From: Stenotrophomonas sp. BIO128-Bstrain
Lineage (GTDB): Bacteria; Pseudomonadota; Gammaproteobacteria; Xanthomonadales; Xanthomonadaceae
Assembly (NCBI RefSeq): GCF_030128875.1
Contig: NZ_CP124620.1
Location: forward strand, 3,855,001 to 3,919,000
Reading direction: 5' to 3'
Length of the DNA stretch: 64,000 nucleotides
The position numbers were made by a program, and so were the translations under genes. The first letter of the stretch is position 1. Each line of letters opens with the position of its first letter. The notes under the pieces were generated by a model. That model worked only from the letters and a program-made list of their open reading frames with translations. It did not search any database and was not told where the DNA came from. Positions 43,476-53,243 of the stretch are shown here, in pieces.

Positions 43476-43548
43476 GTAGTGACGGCCGCTGGCCGTCAAC
43501 CACGTAGCGGCCGGGTTTACCGCGCTGACGGCCAGCGGCCGTCACTAC
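43476..43548. repeat. Inverted pair of SMAG-like palindromes
   Basis: GTAGTGACGGCC-GCT-GGCCGTCA (43476-43498) faces its exact reverse complement at 43526-43548 across 27 bases, so the RNA could form a 23-bp hairpin or two small ones. It sits between the riboswitch-TerC unit and the methyltransferase gene. Confidence 0.85.
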
Positions 43549-43611
43549 CAGAGCGCCAGCGGCGTCGCTCCGAGCGCCGAGGGCTGCAGGCTTCCCGTTT
43601 ACAATACGCCC

Positions 43612-44781
43612 ATGAATACCCCAGCCCCCGTTGTCCGCCTCAAGAACGCCTGGCGCTCCAGCCACCCGTGGATCTTCCAGAAACTGGTCGAAAAGCCGGC
43701 CGTCCGTCCCAAACCCGGTGCCATCGTCGACGTCGTCGGCGTCGACGGGGAGTGGATCGGGCGTGGCTTCTACAACGGTCACTCGCGCATCGCCGTGCGC
43801 ATCCTGGAGACCGATCAGGCCATCCCGGTCGACGCCGGCTGGTTCTCGCGCAAGATCGCCCAGGCGGTGTCGCTGCGTCGTGAGGTGCTCAAGCTGGACC
43901 AGGTCTCCGATGCCTGGCGCGTGGTCCACAGCGAGGGCGACGGTCTGTCCGGCCTGGTCGTGGACCGCTATGGCGACCTGGTGGTGGTCGAGTTCTTTGC
44001 CGCCGGCATGTTCCGCCACCGCGAATGGGTCTACGAGGCGCTGCGCGAACAGTTCCCGGGCTGCCGTTTCCACAGCTTTGCCGACGAGCACGTGCAGAAG
44101 CAGGAAAGCTTCGACTTCCACGGCAACACCACCACCGAAGCGTCGGTGATCACCGAGTACGGCGTGAAGTTCCGCGCCGACCCGGCCGGTGCGCACAAGA
44201 CCGGCTTCTTCGCTGACCAGCGCGAGAACCGCCAGTGGCTGAGCCAGCAGGTGGAAGGCAAGACCGTGCTCGATCTGTGCTGCAACACCGGTGGCTTTGC
44301 GGTGTATGCCGCTGCGCGCGGTGCGGCCGAAGTGGTCGGCATCGATATCGATGAAGACGTGATCGCCATCGCCAAGGGCAACGCCAAGCTCAACAACGTG
44401 CGCCCGAAGTTCATCCAGTCCGACATCTTCCCGTGGCTGCGCGATGCCTCCAACCGCGGTGAGCAGTACGACGTGGTGATCCTCGACCCGGCCAAGATGA
44501 CCCGCGACCGCGACCAGGTCATCACCGCGCTGAAGAAATACCTGGACATGAACAAGCTGGCGCTCGGCGTGGTCAAGCCCGGTGGCCTGCTCGCCACGTT
44601 CTCCTGCACCGGCCTGGTGGCCGAGGATCAGTTCCTGGACATGCTGCGCCGCGCCGCGTTCTACGCCGGCCGCACCATCCAGATCCTGAAAGTGGCTGGC
44701 GCCGGTCCGGATCATCCGTTCATGGCGCACGTGCAGGAATCGCGCTACCTCAAGGCCGTGTTCTGCCGCGTGGTGGATTGA
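43612..44781 (+). CDS. Class I SAM-dependent rRNA methyltransferase, RlmI-like
   Basis: A 389-residue protein with an N-terminal PUA-like RNA-binding domain (about 1-75, RLKNAWRSSHPWIFQKLVEK) and a C-terminal Rossmann methyltransferase (VLDLCCNTGGFAVYAA, VVGIDIDED). Family members methylate C5 of a cytosine in 23S rRNA. The usual DPPK catalytic segment reads DPAKMTR here, and the cysteine expected near the C-terminus is in FSCTG. E. coli RlmI is the closest named relative I recognise; the exact target base is not certain. Confidence 0.85.
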   Translation: MNTPAPVVRLKNAWRSSHPWIFQKLVEKPAVRPKPGAIVDVVGVDGEWIGRGFYNGHSRIAVRILETDQAIPVDAGWFSRKIAQAVSLRREVLKLDQVSDAWRVVHSEGDGLSGLVVDRYGDLVVVEFFAAGMFRHREWVYEALREQFPGCRFHSFADEHVQKQESFDFHGNTTTEASVITEYGVKFRADPAGAHKTGFFADQRENRQWLSQQVEGKTVLDLCCNTGGFAVYAAARGAAEVVGIDIDEDVIAIAKGNAKLNNVRPKFIQSDIFPWLRDASNRGEQYDVVILDPAKMTRDRDQVITALKKYLDMNKLALGVVKPGGLLATFSCTGLVAEDQFLDMLRRAAFYAGRTIQILKVAGAGPDHPFMAHVQESRYLKAVFCRVVD

Positions 44782-44816
44782 GGTCTGTCCGGGCCAGATC
44801 CGTTGAACCCGGGACC

Positions 44817-44882
44817 GTAGAGCCACGCCATGCGTGGCTTCGCGGGCCAGATCAAGCCCAGCCACGCATGGCGTGGCTCTAC
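44817..44882. repeat. Inverted pair of SMAG-like palindromes
   Basis: GTAG-headed AGCCACGC-CAT-GCGTGGCT at 44817-44839 faces its exact reverse complement at 44860-44882 across 20 bases. It lies between the methyltransferase stop and the dipeptidase start, only 18 bases before the latter, so the folded RNA could affect translation or termination. Confidence 0.85.
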
Positions 44883-44900
44883 AATCCAAGGTGAGGCGTC

Positions 44901-46154
44901 ATGACGTTGCGCAGTCTGTCTTTGCTGGTTTCGCTGGCGTTGTGCACGCCACTGGCCGCCCACGCGATCGAATTCACCCCGCAGGAACTGGCCAGGGCGT
45001 CCACGCTGCAGCAGCGGCTGCTGACCCTGGACAGCCACCTCGATACACCGGCCAACTTCCACCGTGACGGCTTCGACATCACCCAGCGGCACGACCACAA
45101 CGCGCTGTCGCAGGTCGACTACCCGCGCATGGTGGAAGGCGCGCTCGATGGCGGCTTCTGGGCGATCTACACCGACCAGGGCGACCGCAGTGCGCAGGCG
45201 CACCAGCACGACCGCGATGCCGGCCTGCTGCGGCTGACGGAAATCCGCGAGCTGCTCGCCGCGCATCCGGATACCTTCCAGCTCGCGCTGACCGCCGCCG
45301 ATGCCGCGCGCATCAAGGCCGCCGGCAAGCGCGTGGTCTACATCAGCATGGAGAACGCCAGCCCGCTGGTCGACGATCCCACGCTGCTCAGCTACTACCA
45401 CCTGGCCGGCCTGCGCCTGCTCAGCACCGTGCACTTCGCCAACAACGAGTTCGGCGATTCGGCCACCGATCCCAAGGGCGCCGAATGGAAGGGCCTGAGC
45501 CCGGCCGGTAAGGCGCTGGTGGATGAAGCGGTGCGGCTGGGGATCGTGATCGATCAATCGCATGCCTCCGATGCGGTGTTCGATGATCTGATCGAGCGCA
45601 TGCCGGTGCCGTTCGTGCTCTCGCACAGCTCGGCCAAGGCAATCTACAACCATCCGCGCAACCTCGACGATGCGCGCCTGAAGCGGCTGGCCAAGGCGGG
45701 CGGGGTCATCCAGGTCAACGCCTATGGTGGCTATCTCATCGACATCGGCAAGAGCGACGCGCGCAAGGCGGCCGAAACAGCGCTGATGACGCAGCTGGGC
45801 ACCGACTACGACGGCATGAGCATCCAGCAGGGCGTTGCGCTGAAGAAGGGGCTGGAGGAGATCGACCAGCGCATCCCGCTGCGCAAGGCCACGCTGGACG
45901 ATTTCTTCGCCCACTTCGAGCACATCCTCAAGGTGGTCGGCCCGGAACATGTGGGCATCGGGCTGGACTGGGATGGCGGCGGTGGCCTGGCCGATCTGCC
46001 CGACGTGAGCCAGTTGCCGAAGATCACCGCGTGGCTGCTGCGCAAGGGTTACAGCGAGAAGCAGATCGCCGGCATCTGGGGTGGCAACCTGCTGCGCGTC
46101 ATGCAGCAGGCGCAGGATCACGCCAGCAAGGTCGCCGCCGCCGCGAAGCCCTGA
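44901..46154 (+). CDS. Exported M19 (renal-type) dipeptidase
   Basis: A 417-residue zinc dipeptidase with a signal peptide (MTLRSLSLLVSLALCTPLAA). The first metal motif is His46-x-Asp48 (LDSHLDTP), a bridging glutamate lies in ISMENASP, and metal histidines lie in IDQSHASD and VLSHSS. A late-conserved VGIGLDWDGGGG follows. It probably degrades dipeptides in the periplasm and may supply the amino-acid permease encoded convergently next to it. Confidence 0.9.
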   Translation: MTLRSLSLLVSLALCTPLAAHAIEFTPQELARASTLQQRLLTLDSHLDTPANFHRDGFDITQRHDHNALSQVDYPRMVEGALDGGFWAIYTDQGDRSAQAHQHDRDAGLLRLTEIRELLAAHPDTFQLALTAADAARIKAAGKRVVYISMENASPLVDDPTLLSYYHLAGLRLLSTVHFANNEFGDSATDPKGAEWKGLSPAGKALVDEAVRLGIVIDQSHASDAVFDDLIERMPVPFVLSHSSAKAIYNHPRNLDDARLKRLAKAGGVIQVNAYGGYLIDIGKSDARKAAETALMTQLGTDYDGMSIQQGVALKKGLEEIDQRIPLRKATLDDFFAHFEHILKVVGPEHVGIGLDWDGGGGLADLPDVSQLPKITAWLLRKGYSEKQIAGIWGGNLLRVMQQAQDHASKVAAAAKP

Positions 46155-46222
46155 GTACCGGCGTTGCCTCGCGCGCTGGCGGTGGATGTCCCGCACCCCC
46201 ACCGGCACCGGCACCGACAAAG

Positions 46223-46252
46223 AAAAAGGCAGACCCTTGGGCCTGCCTTTTT
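46223..46252. terminator. Bidirectional terminator between dipeptidase and permease genes
   Basis: AAAAAGGCAG/CTGCCTTTTT forms a 10-bp stem with a 10-base loop and T runs in both directions. It serves the convergent genes on both sides. Confidence 0.9.
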
Positions 46253-46291
46253 CATGTTGACGCGCAGCCGGCCCTTGGCCGGCAGGCCCGC

Positions 46292-47704
46292 TCAGCCCTT
46301 GCCCAGCACCGCATTGCGGCGGCCATAGGCGAAGTAGGCGATCAGGCCCACGACGTTCCACGCCAGGAAGTACAACTGCGTGGTGCTCGGCAGGCTGAAG
46401 AACAGGTACACGCAGCCGATCACCGCCAGCGGGCCGACCACATAGGCCAGCGGCGTGCGGAACTTGCGCACGCGGTTGGGCTCGCGCTTGCGCAGCACCA
46501 CCAGGCACAGGCCCACCGCGGTGAACGCGGCCAGTGTGCCGGCGTTGGCCAGTGCGGCGATTTCATCCAGGCGTGCCACGCCGGCCAGCGCGGCCACCAG
46601 CACTGCGGTGAACAGCGTGGTCGCGATCGGGGTGCCGGTGCGCGCGCTGACCTTGGACAGGCCACGCGGCAGCAGGCCATCGCGCGACATGACGAAGAAG
46701 ATGCGGCTCTGGCCATACAGGAAGGCCAGCAGCACGGTCGGCAGGGCGATCACCGCCGCCGCGCCGATCCACTTGGCCGCGCCCGGGCTGCCCAGCTCGC
46801 GCAGGATCAGCGCCAGCGGCTCGGCGCTCTGGCCGAAGATCGTGTAGCTCATCGCACCCACGGCGGCCAGCGCCACCAGCACGTAGATGATGGTGCAGCC
46901 GACCATCGAGCCGATGATGCCGATCGCCAGGTCGCGCTCGGGTTTCTTGGTTTCCTCGGCCGCGGTGGAGATCGCATCGAAGCCGTAGAACGCGAAGAAG
47001 ATGATCGCCGCGGCCGCCATCACCCCGCGCTCGACGCCATCGGCGCCCAGCGACTTGACGAAGCCGAACGGCATGAACGGCTCCATGTGGCCGGTATCGA
47101 AGTGCGGCAGGGCGATCGCCACGAACACGGTCAGCGCGATGATCTTGACCACCACCAGGACTGCGTTGAGCGTCGCACTCTCCTTGGTCCCGGCCATCAG
47201 CATGCCGGCCACCAGGAAGGTGATCAGCACGGCCGGCAGGTTGATGAAGCCGCCTTCCACGTGCGGGCCGGCGGTGAGCATCAAGGGCAGGTCGATGCCC
47301 CAGCCGTGCAGGAAGCCGACCGCGTAGCCGGACCATCCCACCGCCACCGTGCTGACCACCAGCGAGTACTCCAGGATCAGGCTCCAGCCCACCACCCAGG
47401 CCACCATCTCGCCGAGCGCGGTATAGCTGTAGGTGTAGGCGCTGCCGGCGGCCGGCATCATCGTGGCCAGTTCGGCATAGGACAGCGCCGCGCAGGCGCA
47501 GACCGCGCCGGCGATGGCAAACGAGATCAACACCGCCGGCCCGGCCAGGTTCGCGCCGACACCGATCAGGGTGTAGATGCCGGTGCCGACGATGGCGCCG
47601 ATGCCCAGCGCGATCAGGTGCGGCCAACTCAGGGTCGGGATCAGTTGCCTGCCGGCTTCATGGACGGTGACAGTGTCTAGGGACTTGCGCCGGAGCAATG
47701 ACAT
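46292..47704 (-). CDS. APC-family amino-acid permease (CAT/YhdG-like)
   Basis: A 470-residue inner-membrane protein with 12 predicted helices. The LeuT-fold substrate motif is GIGAIVGTGIYTLIG (helix 1), with GPAVLISFAIAGAVCACAAL and FYGFDAISTAAEETKKPERD. These match the cationic amino-acid transporter group of the APC superfamily. Substrate specificity cannot be read from the sequence. Confidence 0.9.
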   Translation of the reverse strand: MSLLRRKSLDTVTVHEAGRQLIPTLSWPHLIALGIGAIVGTGIYTLIGVGANLAGPAVLISFAIAGAVCACAALSYAELATMMPAAGSAYTYSYTALGEMVAWVVGWSLILEYSLVVSTVAVGWSGYAVGFLHGWGIDLPLMLTAGPHVEGGFINLPAVLITFLVAGMLMAGTKESATLNAVLVVVKIIALTVFVAIALPHFDTGHMEPFMPFGFVKSLGADGVERGVMAAAAIIFFAFYGFDAISTAAEETKKPERDLAIGIIGSMVGCTIIYVLVALAAVGAMSYTIFGQSAEPLALILRELGSPGAAKWIGAAAVIALPTVLLAFLYGQSRIFFVMSRDGLLPRGLSKVSARTGTPIATTLFTAVLVAALAGVARLDEIAALANAGTLAAFTAVGLCLVVLRKREPNRVRKFRTPLAYVVGPLAVIGCVYLFFSLPSTTQLYFLAWNVVGLIAYFAYGRRNAVLGKG

Positions 47705-47971
47705 GGGGCCTCGCGGTGGATGACTGTGAACGACAAGTCTGCGAGTTTTACCGAACGCGGCGCAGCATTACTACTGCCAAGCGTCGTAAGCGGCTGCACG
47801 GTCGCCATGACTGGGGCGAAGGTGACGAAACCAGCACAAAGTCCGGGCACCCATCCCTGTGGCATCCGGTATCGGTCACGGCCCCGGTATCGTCGCCGAA
47901 CGCGGTCTGGCTGCCGCGCACACTGTTTGCCGCATCGGCCGGATCGAGCCTCCCGATCCGGCCGGTGGATC

Positions 47972-48967
<996 letters not shown>

Positions 48968-49068
48968 GAAGTACTCCGGGGGAAGGGAAGGAACAGGACC
49001 AGCATCCTCCTGCGGACTATGTGGATAAACTGGCCGCTCCTGCATCATCCTTGAAGCCAGCCTTCACA

Positions 49069-49968
49069 ATGAGTGCCCAGCGCCCCCTGCCCGCCGTCGT
49101 CGCCTTCGCCCGCGTCGCGCACCATGCCAGCTTCACCCGGGCCGCCGATGAGCTGGGGGTGTCGCCCTCGGCGCTCTCCCAGACGGTCCGCGCGCTGGAG
49201 GCGCACCTTGGCGTGCGGCTGCTGCAGCGGACCACGCGCCGGGTCGGCCTGACCGAGCAGGGCGCCCGTTTCCTGGCGCAGGTGCGCGAGGGCCTGGCCC
49301 GCATCGATGCGGCCTTCGAGGATCTGGACCAGCAGCGCGATGTGCCCGCCGGGAAGCTGCGCATCAACGTGCCGCGAATCGCCGCCGAACTGCTGGTGCT
49401 GCCCCACCTGCCCGGTTTCCTGGCGCGTTACCCGCAGATCGAGGTGGAGCTGTTCGTGGAAACCGCGCTGACCGATCTGGTCGCCGGCGGTTTCGACGCC
49501 GGCATCCGCTTGGGCGAAAGCCTGGCGCGCGGCATGATCGCGGTGCCGATCGGGCCACTGGAGCGTCAGGTGGTGGTGGCCACCCCGGCGTACCTGGCCA
49601 CGCACGGCGTGCCCGCGACCCCGGCGGATCTGGTCGCCCATGAGTGCATCGTGCACCGGCTCAGCACGGGCCGGCGGATGGCATGGGAGTTCACCCGCGA
49701 CGGTCGCGATTTCGAGGTCGAGGTCGCCGGGCGGCTGGTGTTCAACGATGCCGGCCTGATCCAGGCGGCGGTGCGCAAAGGGGTGGGGCTGGCGCAGGGG
49801 TTCGAGGCGCTGTACGCCGGCGACGTGGCGGCCGGCCGCCTGCAATGCGTTCTGCAGGACTGGCAGCAGCCGTTCGCCGGCTTCCATCTGTACTACCCGG
49901 CGCGCGAGCAGATGGCGCCCAAGCTGCGGGTGTTCATCGATTACCTGCGCGAGGCGATGCGGCGCTGA
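49069..49968 (+). CDS. LysR-family transcriptional regulator
   Basis: A 299-residue regulator with an N-terminal winged helix-turn-helix (FARVAHHASFTRAADELGVSPSALSQTVRALE) and a periplasmic-binding-protein-like effector domain. The start MSAQRPLPAV gives the usual distance to the HTH; an earlier in-frame ATG at 49021 overlaps the divergent promoter and a DnaA-box sequence. It likely controls the divergent aldo/keto reductase gene. Confidence 0.9.
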   Translation: MSAQRPLPAVVAFARVAHHASFTRAADELGVSPSALSQTVRALEAHLGVRLLQRTTRRVGLTEQGARFLAQVREGLARIDAAFEDLDQQRDVPAGKLRINVPRIAAELLVLPHLPGFLARYPQIEVELFVETALTDLVAGGFDAGIRLGESLARGMIAVPIGPLERQVVVATPAYLATHGVPATPADLVAHECIVHRLSTGRRMAWEFTRDGRDFEVEVAGRLVFNDAGLIQAAVRKGVGLAQGFEALYAGDVAAGRLQCVLQDWQQPFAGFHLYYPAREQMAPKLRVFIDYLREAMRR

Positions 49969-49978
49969 CGCCGGCGGG

Positions 49979-50335
49979 TCAGCGCACCGGGGAAAGCAGC
50001 GCGCCGGCCCAGCCATCCAGTGGTGGATGACCCTGTGGATAGATCACCTGCGTATCCTCGGGGAAGCGCTTGCAGCACAGCACGCCGCGCGCATCGAACA
50101 CCCGCCAGCCCTGGGCGGCGGCTTCGGCCCGCGCGATGCGATCGCGAAGCGCGAGCATCAGGCTGGCCTGGCAGTCGAACAGGCAGGCGCGCAGTTCCAC
50201 CCGGTCCACCGGGTGCAGGCCGGCGAGGATGCGGGTGACGGCCGGGTGGGCCAGATCGATGCGGCGGGTGTGCATGCCGAGCAGGCGCTCGTCATGGCCA
50301 CTGAGGTGCTGCACGAAGTAGATCGGGGCGGCCAT
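49979..50335 (-). CDS. Hypothetical protein
   Basis: A 118-residue soluble protein (MAAPIYFVQHLSGHDERLLG...). It has HTRRIDLAHPAVTRILAGLHPVD, a cysteine pair in GVLCCKRFPEDTQ and a proline-rich end. GAGGATCC precedes the ATG at 50335, supporting this start. It is convergent with the LysR gene, 10 bases apart. I recognise no family. Confidence 0.6.
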   Translation of the reverse strand: MAAPIYFVQHLSGHDERLLGMHTRRIDLAHPAVTRILAGLHPVDRVELRACLFDCQASLMLALRDRIARAEAAAQGWRVFDARGVLCCKRFPEDTQVIYPQGHPPLDGWAGALLSPVR

Positions 50336-50496
50336 CGGATCCTCGCGACACGGCGATGGCGCCGATTGAACACTGCCCCGGGACACGGGGGAATCTCAAT
50401 GTTTGAATGAAACGCAACCGTCGCGATGACGGCGTCTATCTGCAGCCGAACGCGACGCGCGCTGTCGCGGCACGCCGACAGACGGCGGCCAAGGCC

Positions 50497-51123
50497 TCAG
50501 CCGCTGACGCCCAAGCGCACACCGAACCCGATCAGGAACACCCCTGCCACCCGCCTCAGCCAAAGCCCCACACGCGGGTGCTGGAGAATCCGACGGCGCA
50601 GCAGGTTGCCCACCCCGATCAGCACCGAGCAGTACGCCAGCCCCATGACGAAGATGATCAGTGCCATGGTCGCGAACGTCACCACGCCCTGGTGGCGTGC
50701 TGGATCGATGAACAGCGGCAGGAAAGCCATGTAGAAGATGATCGCCTTCGGGTTGAGCAGGTTGATCAGCACCGCCTGGCGGAAGTAGTGGCCCGGCGTG
50801 AGGCGGATCCCGCCTTCCTCGCCCTGGGCGCGCGGCTGGCGCAACAGGCCGATGCCGATCCATACCAGGTAGGCCGCGCCCAGGTACTGCACCGCGTGGA
50901 ACACCAGCGGGTTGGCCTTGAGCAATGCAGCCACACCGGCCACCGCCAGCCACATCAGGATCTGATCGCCCAGCAGCAGGCCGAACAACGCCGTGTAGCC
51001 GCCACGCACGCCGCCGCGGCCGGTGGCGGTGAGCAGGGTGAACGTGCCCGGGCCCGGCAGGGCCAGGAACACCAGCACGGCAGCAACAAAGGTCCACAGA
51101 TCCTGGATGCCCATCCACGGCAT
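50497..51123 (-). CDS. LysE/RhtB-family amino-acid exporter
   Basis: A 208-residue inner-membrane protein with six helices. The family motif is LALPGPGTFTLL near the N-terminus, followed by FGLLLGDQILMWLAVAG and INLLNPKAIIFYMAFLPLF. The ATG at 51123 gives the normal family length; a start at 51153 would add ten residues. It is followed by no gene on its strand for about 160 bases. The exported amino acid is unknown. Confidence 0.88.
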   Translation of the reverse strand: MPWMGIQDLWTFVAAVLVFLALPGPGTFTLLTATGRGGVRGGYTALFGLLLGDQILMWLAVAGVAALLKANPLVFHAVQYLGAAYLVWIGIGLLRQPRAQGEEGGIRLTPGHYFRQAVLINLLNPKAIIFYMAFLPLFIDPARHQGVVTFATMALIIFVMGLAYCSVLIGVGNLLRRRILQHPRVGLWLRRVAGVFLIGFGVRLGVSG

Positions 51124-51183
51124 GGCGGCGACTCGACAACGGGGGAGAGGCATTGTCCGGCAGCCGCGCCCCGGGCGATAGCG

Positions 51184-52101
51184 TCAGCGCGCGCCGTCCG
51201 GCAAGCCGGCCAGCAGGGGCTGCAGCCGTTGTTCGAACATTGCATGCAGCTGGCGGATCGCCGGGGAGAACTGCTTGCGGTGCGGGCACACCAGGTTCAA
51301 CGGCAGGCTGTCGCCGAGGCCATCGAGCAGCACCTGCAGGCGCCCGGCCTGGACGTCGGCGCAGACATCCAGCCACGACTTGAACACGATGCCTTGCCCG
51401 GCCACCGCCCAGCGGCGGACCACGTCGGCATCGTCGCAGACCATGTTGCCGCGCACCGGGATCACCGTGCGCCGGCCATCGGCCTCGAAGCTCCAGCGGT
51501 CATACGCACGCCCGGCCAGCTGGTAGAGCAGGCAGTGGTGCTCCTTCAACGCGTCCAGGCTGTCCGGCGTGCCGTGCCGGGCCAGGTAGTCCGGTGAGGC
51601 GGCCAGCACCCGCCGATTGCCGGGCAGCAGGGGCAGGGCGACATAGCTGGCGTTGTCGAACCGGCCCAGGCGGAAGGCGATGTCGACCGGATCGCGGAAC
51701 ACATCCGCCACCTGGTCGGACAACTGCAGGCGCAGCTGCAGCTTCGGGTGCGCGGCGCGGAACTCGGTCAGCCACGGCAGCAGCAGGTTGCGGCCCAGGT
51801 CCGATGGCGCCGCCACCTGAAGAGTGCCGCGCAGCTCGGCATCCTCGCCACGCACCCGGGCTTCGCCCTCGCGCAGCGCAGCCAGCACCTCCTGCGCGTA
51901 GGGCAGATACAGCGCGCCCTCGGCGGTCAGGCGCAGGCTGCGGGTGGAGCGCACGAACAGGCGCAGGTCCAGCTCGCGCTCCAGCCGCGCCACCGCCGCC
52001 GCGACCTGGCCGGGCAGCAGGTCGGCCTCGCGCGCGGCGTTGGAGAAGCTGCCCAGCGCCGCCGTGCGGACGAACAGGGCGAGATCGTCAAACCGGACCA
52101 T
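51184..52101 (-). CDS. LysR-family transcriptional regulator
   Basis: A 305-residue regulator with an N-terminal HTH (FVRTAALGSFSNAAREADLLPGQVAAAVARLE) and a substrate-binding-like domain. I chose the second ATG (52101, MVRFDDLALF) because AGGA lies six bases before it; the ATG at 52107 overlaps that ribosome site. It is divergent from the quinone oxidoreductase-like gene, its likely target, and 60 bases downstream of it lies the LysE exporter start. Confidence 0.9.
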   Translation of the reverse strand: MVRFDDLALFVRTAALGSFSNAAREADLLPGQVAAAVARLERELDLRLFVRSTRSLRLTAEGALYLPYAQEVLAALREGEARVRGEDAELRGTLQVAAPSDLGRNLLLPWLTEFRAAHPKLQLRLQLSDQVADVFRDPVDIAFRLGRFDNASYVALPLLPGNRRVLAASPDYLARHGTPDSLDALKEHHCLLYQLAGRAYDRWSFEADGRRTVIPVRGNMVCDDADVVRRWAVAGQGIVFKSWLDVCADVQAGRLQVLLDGLGDSLPLNLVCPHRKQFSPAIRQLHAMFEQRLQPLLAGLPDGAR

Positions 52102-52198
52102 TTTCATTCCTGGAGTGAAAGTGCTGCCCGATTTTGCGCCTTTCTCCGCTTGGCGGAGAAGCGCAGTCTGTCCGTCTTCCCCAACGGATCTCCCCCCG

Positions 52199-53206
52199 AT
52201 GAAAGCCGTCGCCTATACCCAGCATGGCCTGCCGATCAGCGACCCCGCCGCGCTGGTGGACATCACCCTGCCGATCCCCACGCCTGGCCCACGCGACCTG
52301 CGGGTCGAGGTCCGGGCGATCTCGGTAAACCCGGTCGATACCAAGGTCCGCAACGGCGTGGCGGTGACCGAGCCGCGCGTCCTCGGTTTCGACGCGGTCG
52401 GCATCGTGGATGCGGTCGGTGACGAGGTGACGCTTTTCCAGCCCGGCGATGCGGTCTTCTATGCCGGTGCGATCGGCCGTGCCGGCAGCAACGCCGAGTA
52501 CCAGCTGGTGGACGAGCGCATCGTCGGGCACAAACCGTCGAGCCTGGATGACGCTGCCGCCGCGGCGCTGCCGCTCACCGCGATCACTGCCTGGGAGCTG
52601 CTGTTCGACCGCCTGCGCATCCCCGAGAACGGCGGTGAAGGCCAGACCCTGCTGGTGATCGGCGCGGCCGGTGGCGTCGGCTCGATCCTGGTCCAGCTGG
52701 CCCGCCAGCTGACCCGCCTGACCGTGATCGGCACCGCCTCGCGCCCGGACACCCAGGACTGGGTCTACGCGCTGGGCGCGCACCATGTGATCGATCATAC
52801 CCAGCCGCTGGGCGAAGGCCTGCAGCGCCTGGGGATCGCCGAGGTCAGCCACGTCGCCAGCCTGACCCATACCGACCAGCACTACGACCAGATCGTCGCC
52901 GCGCTCGCCCCGCAGGGCCAGCTGGCGCTGATCGACGACCCGGGCCAGCTCGATGTGATGGCACTCAAGCGCAAGAGCCTGTCGCTGCACTGGGAATCGA
53001 TGTTCACCCGCTCCAGCTTCAACACCCCCGACGTGCAGCGCCAGCACGAGCTGCTCGAACGCGTTGCGGCGCTGATCGATGCCGGCGTACTGCGCACCAC
53101 GCTGGGCGAGCACTACGGCCGCATCAACGCCGCCAACCTGCGCCAGGCGCATGCCCTGATCGAAAGCCACCGCGCCCGCGGCAAGCTCGTGCTTGAAGGT
53201 TTCTGA
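52199..53206 (+). CDS. Zinc-type alcohol dehydrogenase-like / quinone oxidoreductase family protein (MDR)
   Basis: A 335-residue medium-chain reductase lacking the catalytic-zinc cysteine, with NPVDTKVRNG in that region, as in quinone oxidoreductase-type members. The NADPH-binding motif is LLVIGAAGGVGSILVQLARQ. It probably reduces quinones or enones. The ATG at 52199 is 97 bases from the divergent LysR start. The ZADH1/YogA-like group is the nearest match I recognise. Confidence 0.88.
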   Translation: MKAVAYTQHGLPISDPAALVDITLPIPTPGPRDLRVEVRAISVNPVDTKVRNGVAVTEPRVLGFDAVGIVDAVGDEVTLFQPGDAVFYAGAIGRAGSNAEYQLVDERIVGHKPSSLDDAAAAALPLTAITAWELLFDRLRIPENGGEGQTLLVIGAAGGVGSILVQLARQLTRLTVIGTASRPDTQDWVYALGAHHVIDHTQPLGEGLQRLGIAEVSHVASLTHTDQHYDQIVAALAPQGQLALIDDPGQLDVMALKRKSLSLHWESMFTRSSFNTPDVQRQHELLERVAALIDAGVLRTTLGEHYGRINAANLRQAHALIESHRARGKLVLEGF

Positions 53207-53243
53207 CGCAGCCAATGAGACCGCCGCGGCCTACACTTGCCGC

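Noticed and set aside
47705..47971. Gap between the permease and aldo/keto reductase genes
   Set aside because: I found no gene, repeat or clear regulatory signal here; short frames present have no support.
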